Assembly: GCF_001723175.1 (NCBI RefSeq) | Contig: NC_064650.1 | Coordinates: 434,001 to 498,000, forward strand | Length of the DNA stretch: 64,000 nucleotides | Origin: Penicillium oxalicum | Taxonomy: Eukaryota > Ascomycota > Eurotiomycetes > Eurotiales > Aspergillaceae | Direction: 5' to 3' | In this document: in pieces, positions 56,062-64,000 of the stretch | How positions within the stretch are numbered: the stretch's first letter is position 1 | Layout: every line of letters starts with the position of its first letter | Program-made: the position numbers and the translations under genes | Notes under the pieces: model-generated | Database searches by the model: none | Seen by the model: only the letters and a program-made list of their open reading frames with translations | Told to the model about the DNA's origin: nothing

Positions 56062-58400
56062 GACGCCAGTTAGCACTACTGATGATCCTCGTACGCGACC
56101 GAGCGAGTGGTTGCTAATGCGCTAAATCATCAACGTATCTGCGCGGCTTCTAGCAGGTTAATGCGGAGAATCATGCATCGCGGTTGCGACTGGTGGACAT
56201 TAACGTGTTCACCGCCCTCGTATTAGAAAGTTTTGTGCCTGCGTATAACGGGTAGAGTGGTGTGTTAAATGACGTAATGCTTGTGATCTATAGGTGTCTG
56301 CCAATTTTTTACTGTTGCACAGATAAAAGATTTTGATTGAGTCCCGGTGGGAGTTCAAAGTAGATATTTGCTTTCTATCACATCCAGCTTAGCGTATTTA
56401 GGTGTGGTCTCTGGGAAGAGCTGTGGAAAGTAGCTTACCTGATCTGAATTACGTCTACCTGCTTTCCTTCCTTCTGTGTATGATCTATGCCAAAACACCT
56501 ATTTCACAGTATCGTGGCCACAATCCAGGGTGTACTACTAGTCCCTATAATACCTTATTTTTCTCAGCAGAGATGTTAGTATCTTATAAGAGGCTTTTTG
56601 TCATATCATGCTCCTCTACTCTCAGGGATTTCTTGTGTCATTTGTCTGTTATCTGAACTATTAGGTTTCACGTGCATGGTTGATTAACAATTCCTCCGGA
56701 CTCTCTGCCAAAAAGTTTATTATAGTGACTGATTCACGGTACCAATCTGAACTGACTCAACCTTTTCTCTTGTATAATGTTACGCTGGTTTTGAAAAAAC
56801 AAATCATAAACCTCAATGAAAATATAGTTCTCTTACAATTGATCACATCTGTTGTGGCCCAGTCTACACGGAATGGATGTTCAATCCCGTCGACTATAAC
56901 GAACAAAGAAACCTTCCTTCTATGGTGAAAGATGCTTCAAACCAGAATGGTACATCTCCCCGCAAATCCTCATCATGAACGGGTGTCATTTATGAGATTC
57001 TGCTCATCCGTGATAAAAGATTACCTGAGTGGACAAATTAGTCTTATTTTCAGGCTCACCATACTACCAGAAAGCGAGCATCTTGAGAAACGAACTATTC
57101 ACGCGGTCATCCAGTTCTGTGTGTGATGTCGGAGAAGGTACCGAGGCTAGGTATCAGCGCGATTGAATGCTGCTCGAGGTCCCAGTTCTCTGCTTCTTTC
57201 TATATACACCCAGGAACAAACCAACCTCAAGGCAACACGAACATTAAATTTGTGTATACTTGACTGTAGTTCATATCAAATCAACCGATGCTGATTCGGG
57301 TTATCTCTGATGGTCATGAAATTAAATTGTAGACAGCTTGGGTGTGATATGTACTTCAATTGCTGCCCGTGATTCTGGTGGGAGTGCCTCAGGCTATTAA
57401 ATGTAATACCAAGGCCACGATGAGCTCTCCGCATATTTAATTTGTTCATGATGTTATCGCATGCAAGAAATCTGACTCGATTAAGATCATGTTTTCAGCA
57501 CGGCAAAACTGTGATGTTCTAAAGATAGCAGACGAGGTGCTCTGATGAGTGGTCGGGAGGCGGGTGATGTAGCAAGCCCAAACTAACAACATGATATATA
57601 TTGAAAGACGTCCGCTTAGCTCTAGCGCGGTCGAACCACCAACTTCTAATCCTATACGCACACATGAAGGGTAGAATCTTCTAAAGCTGTTTCTGTAGTG
57701 TTCAGCTCCAACCAGTACCTATCGGGAAATGAGCTCTTAAAAACATTAGACTCCAGAGCGAGTAAGTATAGATCGTGACCGATAGTGTGTGGATGCACCA
57801 TCCATGAATCCATATGTTCTGTGGATACATTTGCAACTGGGCCAAAGATCCGGCATAGCTTCTTCACTTTGCCTCTAGCTGATACCAGTGTACGGGTACA
57901 TGTACAATTATGATTGATAGATTCCAATAGACCTGATTGATACTGTAGAACGCCAATGATTATAGGCCTGCCATAATCTGTAAAAGTATGAGGCTTCTGG
58001 GCGGCACAATCAAACCAGACCCGAAGGCATTTATCTTAAATGTTCTTACAGCGAATATTCCAGACCCCAGATCAGGTTATTCTCGGCTTTGAACCAGTCC
58101 TTTGAATCCGTGTGCTGAGAATGAGATCGGGCAACAAACTCAGAGTCTCGTTGTCGGGGGATTTGGCATATTGATAACTTCGCCACTCGATGCGATATGA
58201 TAAAGGGCTTCCTCGCGCGACGGGCAGTGTTTTTACGAGGTTATTGTACTGTAGCTGATACTTGAGTGATCCTCAATAGGCGATCAGTACATTTGTGAGG
58301 CGTGATAGAGAAGTAGGATTCTCTAGGCCACTTTCTCAGAATACAATTTCAAATTACTCTGAGACCTACCCTATTCCAGCCCCTGTTCGTAGTAAAAAGA
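56062..58400. other. AT-rich gene-poor valley
   Basis: By eye this stretch is clearly richer in A and T than its neighbours. Open frames at 56402-57126 (plus) and 57446-57927 (minus) have protein-like stretches, such as EWMFNPVDYNEQRNLP in one plus frame and FGPVANVSTEHMDSW in a minus frame. I cannot chain any of them into a gene. Decayed genes or transposon remnants are possible. Confidence 0.5.
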
Positions 58401-58943
58401 GAGGGAAAAATTGATAGTTTGAGGGTATTGCCTTTGACACCAGGCCAGGCAAGCATCGAGATTCGATTACTCGACCGGCATAGCACTATTGAGGGCGAAA
58501 GAAGCAAAACCGACAGATCACGATCGGCGAGTCACTGGATAGGAACGGAACCGATGCTACACAGAAGCCCGTCCACACGCATAGAATCATGGGATGTGTT
58601 AGGATTTGCAGAGATCGCCAATTACCGGGTCAACACGCCACAACAAATAATGAATACGAAGATCGAAGACGAGCAGCGATCGGTGACAGGGAGCCTGGTC
58701 ATGGCGAGATTACGTGCGAAGCTTGCAGACCAAGGCCAGGGGAAGGGTCTGTGATTCCTGCCACTGTCAGTATTGGGATGTATTGTTTTGCACCATCTCG
58801 GAATAATTGGTGGGAGGGACGTTCAAAAGCCGGGCACCAAGCAATGAAGGGAGACGAGCGACAGGTCAGGCGTGATTGGGCTCAGAGCAGAGAGACTAGT
58901 GGCATCCCTTACAGGGATGGAAGGATATTCCCGTTCAGGGTGC

Positions 58944-59777
58944 AGAGGGGAGCGCACTCCACGCCCAGTCAGCCACTGGGTGGCCACGCAAAGACCGTAC
59001 ATCTGAGCCAGACAGGCATGCAGGACAAAATCTGTCCGTGTACACCGTACTATGAGTTGACCAGCTAGCATGCATTCTCACCTGGCTGCAAAGCTCGGCG
59101 ATGGAGACCTCAGGCCCTGGCGATCGGGCGAGGATGTGCTGGGCCCAGTGGAGAGCCGACGATTTTACGGTGAAGAGCGCTGGCCATCGAAGAATTTCAT
59201 GGACCCGCTTTTTGGGGACCGAGCTCCAGCCGGAGCTGGAACTGGCAAGCCTTATTTGGATTGAGCCTATCGCGATCGTGGCGGAGATCTACGTGGACTG
59301 GAGGAGAGTCAGTCACGAAGTATAGGATCCTGGCGGACGAGGGTGTGACTAGTGCCATATGAAGCCTGTTGAGGGCACGAGGTATTCTTCTCCATCAGTG
59401 CTGGCCATGCCAGATCAACTTTACAGCACCATCAATAAACCTACCATGAAAGAAAAAAAAAGAGAAATCAGTCAAAAAAAATAATAATCATCGCAGCGTT
59501 CTCTCAGGGACTGGAACTGGGATGGAATTTGCCCGGAAATATGGCCGGCAGACACCTGGCGCTGACAGGTGATGGAGCTTGGCTCAAACGCATGAGGAAT
59601 GCTAGCAATAGCACGCTCGGTCGCGTGTTGCTCACAGTAATCTGAGAAAACTTGGCCGATCCATACCGCAAAGCTTCCAAGGGAGCGTTCCTCGACCGGC
59701 AAAGACCTTCAAAGTGGAGTGAAAGGAGACCTGCACCCCTGCGGGTTCCCTGCATATTTGCATTCCAAAGCGAGGGA
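58944..59777 (+). promoter_or_regulatory. Candidate BrlA response elements upstream of the hydrophobin
   Basis: Three matches to the published consensus (C/A)(G/A)AGGG(G/A): AGAGGGG at 58944-58950, CAAGGGA at 59678-59684 and CGAGGGA at 59771-59777. BrlA drives conidiation genes, including conidial hydrophobins in Aspergillus. The motif is short, so single matches can be chance. Confidence 0.4.
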
Positions 59778-59927
59778 GGAAAGGCGAGGCCTGCAGGGCT
59801 GGGGAGAGACAGCCACCAGCATATCCACAGGGAGTGAGCAAGACTGTTCGACTGTCGACAGAGCAGGGAGAGAAGGAGAGAGAACGAGTAGTGAGAGAAC
59901 AGGGCTCACAGACCACTCTGCAAAGTC

Positions 59928-59933
59928 TATAAA
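59928..59933 (+). promoter_or_regulatory. TATA box of the hydrophobin gene
   Basis: TATAAA, 148 bases before the ATG at 60076, followed by a pyrimidine-rich leader. This is typical of highly expressed fungal genes. Confidence 0.6.
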
Positions 59934-60075
59934 GCAAGGCATATTCTTCGCTCTACCAGATCTTTTTCTTCATCACGCATCACTCTCTTTCAAGCATTCC
60001 CTTCTTTTGAAGTCCAGCTCTCTTCTCTACACTCTCTCGAGACTTCCCTCGTTCCAATCAAAACCCACCGTCATA

Positions 60076-60616
60076 ATGCAGTTCACTACTCTGTCCGCTC
60101 TTCTCGGCCTCGCTGCCACCGTTGTTGCTCTGCCTCCCATGGCTCCCTCTGCCGGCGGCATGGGCGCTGGTAACGGTGTTGGCAACAAGGGCAACACCCA
60201 GGTCCGCTTCCCTGTGCCTGACAACATGACTGTCAAGCAGGCCCAGGCCAAGTGCGGTGACCAGGCTCAGCTCTCCTGCTGCAACAAGGCCACCTACGCT
60301 GGTGACACCACCGATGTCAACTCTGGCATCCTCGGCGGTACCCTCAGCAACCTCATCGGTGCTGGTTCCGGTGCCGACGGTCTTGGTCTCTTCAACCAGT
60401 GCTCCAAGCTGGACCTCCAGATCCCCATCATTGGTATCCCCATCCAGGACCTGGTCAACCAGAAGTGCAAGCAGAACATTGCCTGCTGCCAGAACTCTCC
60501 TTCCAGCGCCGTGAGTATCTTCCACGACTTCTCCCGGTCAATGCTAACTCTTCTGTCGGAACTCCGACCTCATCGGTCTTGGCCTCCCTTGCGTTGCCCT
60601 CGGCTCCATCATCTAG
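60076..60616 (+). CDS. Class I hydrophobin (RodA-like) with a non-canonical intron acceptor
   Basis: Exon 60076-60510 encodes a secretion signal ([20 protein letters not shown]), a Gly-rich stretch and seven of the eight hydrophobin cysteines. Spacing is C-x7-CC-x39-C-x21-C-x5-CC, as in class I conidial hydrophobins that self-assemble into rodlets on spores. The eighth Cys lies in [13 protein letters not shown], which reads only in a second exon at 60560-60616. The joined protein would be 163 aa with x17 between C7 and C8. The intron 60511-60559 has a GTGAGT donor and a GCTAAC branch, but its last two bases are GG, not AG. Either the base is wrong, the site is mutated or splicing is unusual. 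Unspliced, the frame runs on to 60774 and loses C8. Codon use is strongly biased, as for abundant proteins. Confidence 0.88.
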
Positions 60617-61857
60617 GGGATTTTCCCTTATATTCTGCCTTTGGGCGAGATGGATCGGTGGCAAGGCCTCCTGGTTCGGACCTCGTTGGTCTTGGCCTGG
60701 TAGGAAATGGACGCAGGCAAGGACTGTATTCGATTCTCGGGATGTCCTCAAAGATCCGACAAGTGTTTCATTAGTTAGATTTTTTCGACTCTGCCCGTGT
60801 ATCATTAGTTGTGTCGGTGGCACCCCTCGGAGAAAGAAGACTGTCTGGTTTTGTTGATGTTTGGCTTGTCCACCACGCTCGCTTACATGTTGTGCATGCT
60901 GCTCTGTTTTTAGCTGCAGTCTATTTTCGGACAGCCACTTTAGTTGAATTAATTGATAAGAGATATCGTGATTGTGACTCTCTCCTTGTCCCATAGCTTG
61001 TACCGTGTCTGCTCGAAGATGGATTTCACCGGTCTCGTCTGTCTCAGAGTCCGTTAATTTCCCTTTCGCCCACTTGATTCGTCTTCTTAGGGCTACTGTG
61101 ACCAGTAGTCGAACTCGGCATCGATGTCTCTTGGTGTCGGGGGTGTGAGCGTGTGCGTGTGCCGTGGTCGTCACATCAAGCGGATCCCCACCGTTGGGAA
61201 ACGCTAGGCACGGATTCAGGCCTGATGCAAAGCTTCGCTCGGTGGGGGTCTTCACGCAACACTCTGCGTCATAATTCAACAGCAAACTATCCTCGTGATT
61301 ATAATTCTTTCACATATCTCTCCGAAGCGTCAACTCGATCTTACAAGTCCACAAATTTCCTGCGATTTTAACACGTTCGTACCGGTTCATCCTGGCGGCA
61401 TCGCAAGCGCCGTCTCTGTTCGTCTTAGCGCCTTGTCCTGAATGCGGCCTAGAGGATTCTTGGCCCATCCACTCTGGCCGGCAGGTCACAGCCCATTGGC
61501 AGAATTGAGATCAAACGATCTATGCAGCATCTGCAATGGTGTCGACTTTTGTTACGAGGTTGGCATCACGGCCCCCGGTCTGCTTGACGCTAGCTCATGG
61601 ACATCTTTTCTCTGCATGGTCGGTCTCCTAGCCCCTGAAAAAAATGCGTATGAATCCAGAGATAGCGACCCTTCTTACCTCATCCACACTCACATCTCTC
61701 GTCAAATCGTCAGTGCAATCAAGGTCTTCCGCTTCGTGTGCGCTGGTGATACAGCAAGCCCGAGCTGCCCATTCTTTCAGATCAAAGCCGGGATTGACAG
61801 ACTCTTGTCCTCGTCGATTTGCCATCGTCGGTGACTTCTCACGTCTTGTTGGCAAAG
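60617..61857. other. Intergenic, no gene recognised
   Basis: 1.24 kb holding the hydrophobin 3' region and the promoter of the surface protein gene. Only unsupported short frames. Confidence 0.55.
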
Positions 61858-62754
61858 ATGAATGGGACTTCCTCTATTCATTCCCACCCGAGGGCGCGCA
61901 GTGATGACCCCGGCATGCAAGTTGTACCGGGCAGTGAAAAAGAGGCCATTTCCAATGACTTTCCGATCTATGTTTTCGGACCAGAACGACCAGCTAAGGA
62001 GGAGCAAGTGAAGTTGCACAGTCCCAAGAAGACAGTATGTGGACTGAAGCCGATGGTGTTCTGGGCACTCTTGGCCGTTGCACTGCTGGTGATCATTGGC
62101 GGCGCAGTAGGTGGTGGTATCGGAGGAACACTTGCAACTCGACACACTTCAGAGGCATTCCAAACGAGCGCGTACGTTATGAAGCCAGGATCCTTTTCTT
62201 TGTTTTTTTTTTTCTTTTTCCTGGTTTTTGGGAGAGTGGAATTGATGACACTAGCTTACACCTTACGCTTATCTCATAGCTCCTCATCAATTCTACCCTC
62301 AACCATGTCAAGATCAACAACAACGTTGGAAACCTCAACTACCAAGCTTGTCTCCACCATCAGCTCCGCCCCCGTCTCATCCGGTACAACAGGAATAGCT
62401 TCAAACCCGTGTCCCGGGAGAAATTTGACCACAGTTACCGGCTCAGACGGGTCGGTATTCACACTATTGTGCGCAGTCGACTGGCCCAGCGGAGTTGATG
62501 CCTCATCTGGTCATGGAACGGTTTACGATCTTAACCGGTCAACGCGATATACGCTCGGCTCTTGCATTGCCGACTGTGTTGATTGGAATGACGATGTCGC
62601 GAATGATTCCAAGTGCAAAGGAATCGTGTATACCGCCAACTTGACTGCGGCATTTGAGGGCGGGCAGGGTGGAAATTGTTTCTTGAAGAGCGCGGTGGGG
62701 GTTTATTTCCCGAATAGCTATGTGTCTATGGCTGCGGGGATCCTGGGAGGATAG
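61858..62754 (+). CDS. Single-pass membrane protein with a Ser/Thr stalk and a C-terminal cysteine domain
   Basis: Exons 61858-62171 and 62280-62754 give 262 aa. About 65 hydrophilic residues precede one membrane helix (MVFWALLAVALLVIIGGAVG, about 66-92) with no signal peptide, so a type II topology is likely. A Ser/Thr-rich stretch, probably O-glycosylated, leads to a domain with six or more Cys (NPCPG, LLCAVDW, GSCIADCVDW, SKCKG, GNCFLK) of the PAN/apple-like sort seen in fungal surface proteins. The family is common in Eurotiales and unnamed. The intron (62172-62279, 108 bases) is a multiple of three and stop-free, and if kept would add a second hydrophobic stretch. Confidence 0.75.
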   Translation: MNGTSSIHSHPRARSDDPGMQVVPGSEKEAISNDFPIYVFGPERPAKEEQVKLHSPKKTVCGLKPMVFWALLAVALLVIIGGAVGGGIGGTLATRHTSEAFQTSAYVMKPGSFSLFFFFFFLVFGRVELMTLAYTLRLSHSSSSILPSTMSRSTTTLETSTTKLVSTISSAPVSSGTTGIASNPCPGRNLTTVTGSDGSVFTLLCAVDWPSGVDASSGHGTVYDLNRSTRYTLGSCIADCVDWNDDVANDSKCKGIVYTANLTAAFEGGQGGNCFLKSAVGVYFPNSYVSMAAGILGG

Positions 62755-63284
62755 CGTACGTTCTCACGAGGATACATTTGTATGATATGAGGTGCTTTGG
62801 GGTGATTTGATACTCACGGGGATGCGAGCATCATCGGCCCGTTGACAGAAGAAAGATCTGAATAGTCAATAAGCTTTCTAGGGACAAGACCTGTTTCCAG
62901 GGCATTAGTATGGAGTATATCGATGAATAGTAGGAGGTCGGGAGGTACTACTGTAGGTATCTAGTACATTGGACTGCTGGAGGTAAAGTATCACTCATAG
63001 AAAACGCTCATAATGAGACTACGGCAAATGAACGGATTTGCTTGCTCTCCAAGCCATCTCGGTTGATCAGTCTCCCAGTGACTCTCTCATAGGAATATTC
63101 ATTCTAGCAGGAGAGATGCTCATGTGTCAGTCAAAAAAATGTTCAATTATCTTGAACCAAAAGCGTTTTTGAGAGTCCCATCAAGATATAGGTTTGACGA
63201 TCAATTTTTTTTCCATGGATACTGCGTGGAAAAAGACCATCTTTGCACTCCCAATTTCTGCAGTGAAACCCGCTGAACCCGGCC
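62755..63284. other. Convergent 3' region
   Basis: 530 bases between the surface protein and the leftward gene at the edge. No feature is seen. Confidence 0.6.
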
Positions 63285-64000
63285 CTAGCGAAGTCTTCCG
63301 ATCAACTCCCCCGCCCACAATTTTGCACTCTCATTGTCAGATCTCCGCAATCCATTATCTTTGAGCCAGTTGAACTCGTCCGTCTCATCGGCAACATCTC
63401 TCTCCATGAAACTTGCGGCATCAATCCACCTTGGCGAGGGAGATTCCTCCGCCGGGTTGAACGACGGGTCTGGTTGCGAGGGACTTCGCACATGGCGCCT
63501 CTTCAAGAATCCCGTCATTGATCGTCTGATTCTTGTCCGTGTCTTCACCTCCGACGTTTGAGGTTCCCTATACCAAGTCTTGTCCCAACTCATGCGGAAT
63601 CTGCTGGATTTCCCAAACTTGCTGCCTTTATGTGATGCGGTGTCGGCTTTGGATTCGGTATCGACTGTGTGGTCTAGCTTCTTCGTCAAGGTCTCGGAGG
63701 GTGTTTTGATGGTTTCCATTTTCAAAACGGGGTGATCTGGCAGGGAGAGGGCCTTGATGGCACAACTGGTAGCAGGATCGAGGGTGTCGACCTCGTCAAA
63801 GAGGGTTCGGATGTTCAAGTCCCATTTCGGAGTGGCCAATTCGGCTGATATACTCGACTCGTTAGAGGAGCTCGGAACCATTGTGGATGTAGATGTGATG
63901 CTCTCTGTAGGGAAAAGGGATGTGGTGCGAGAGCTGGTGGGAATCAATTCGTTCGAGTCGTCGTCAAAGCTCCGGTGTGATTGTGTCGTCGATCCTTTGC
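63285..64000 (-). CDS. Partial gene at right edge, unknown product
   Basis: The minus-strand frame is open from the window edge to the stop at 63285-63287, so only the C-terminal part (about 238 residues) is visible and the start lies outside. The visible part is Ser/Thr-rich at first (SSRTTSLFPTESITSTSTM), then a more ordered segment (KWDLNIRTLFDEVDTLDP), a basic stretch (RTRIRRSMTGFLKRRH) and a Trp-containing end (EFNWLKDNG). I recognise no family. It may be a regulator or signalling protein. Confidence 0.6.
   Translation of the reverse strand, partial: KGSTTQSHRSFDDDSNELIPTSSRTTSLFPTESITSTSTMVPSSSNESSISAELATPKWDLNIRTLFDEVDTLDPATSCAIKALSLPDHPVLKMETIKTPSETLTKKLDHTVDTESKADTASHKGSKFGKSSRFRMSWDKTWYREPQTSEVKTRTRIRRSMTGFLKRRHVRSPSQPDPSFNPAEESPSPRWIDAASFMERDVADETDEFNWLKDNGLRRSDNESAKLWAGELIGRLR

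Larger units (their letters stand above)
58401..60075. other. Long upstream region of the hydrophobin gene
   Basis: About 1.7 kb with normal GC content but no recognised gene. It contains candidate BrlA response elements and a TATA box (listed separately). A-rich runs lie at 59450-59483. Confidence 0.5.

Noticed and set aside
59719..60774. Long frame containing the hydrophobin plus about 119 upstream residues and a downstream extension
   Set aside because: The signal peptide at ATG 60076 and the TATA box at 59928 fix the start. The downstream extension comes from reading through the intron and beyond.

Overview
The window is nuclear DNA of a filamentous ascomycete, most likely Aspergillaceae (Penicillium or Aspergillus). 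The evidence is many short introns of about 43 to 80 bases with GTAAGT/GTATGT donors and CTAAC/CTGAC branch sites, a class I conidial-type hydrophobin, a QDE-1-like RNA-dependent RNA polymerase, fungal-only proteins (Rtt109, Opi1, Pom34, Yar1), and dense coding on both strands. I rebuilt exon structures by eye from reading frame, splice signals and family conservation. Nothing was searched or computed.

Layout. 0-7 kb: an NmrA/isoflavone-reductase-like oxidoreductase and an amino-acid permease that reads as broken. 7-16 kb: an intronless RNA-dependent RNA polymerase, a 3 kb gene-free stretch, and an Opi1-family regulator of phospholipid genes. 18-31.5 kb: a transporter block with a full-size PDR-type ABC-G pump, an allantoate-permease-type MFS carrier with nine exons, and a full-size ABC-A transporter on the minus strand. 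31.5-34.5 kb: no gene seen. 34.5-35.6 kb: a P-loop, sulfotransferase-like fungal protein. 36-42 kb: housekeeping genes, namely mitochondrial ribosomal protein bL19m, a divergent mitochondrial-type protein sharing its promoter, a membrane protein with a degenerate adenylation domain, and the nucleoporin Pom34. 42.5-56 kb: Hid1-family Golgi/trafficking protein, Aim6-like phosphodiesterase, a small cysteine protein, Rtt109 histone acetyltransferase, ceramide glucosyltransferase, Yar1 and a WW-domain protein. 56-64 kb: an AT-rich gene-poor valley, a hydrophobin with a long upstream region, a single-pass cell-surface protein, and a gene cut by the right edge.

There is no biosynthetic backbone enzyme (PKS, NRPS or terpene synthase), no clear transposon and no CRISPR-like array. 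The genes look like a normal chromosomal stretch and not one coordinated system, although the three consecutive transporters (18-31.5 kb) may share a role in export or uptake.

The most useful second-look items are sequence lesions and splice oddities. Single-base indels at short homopolymers break conserved frames in three genes (permease, MFS carrier, Pom34), which points first to base-calling error. Others are a possible 17-base deletion in the permease, a 7-base micro-exon in the same gene, consecutive 20- and 32-base exons in the Aim6-like gene, and a hydrophobin intron whose acceptor reads GG instead of AG, leaving the eighth cysteine in an exon that cannot be joined canonically.
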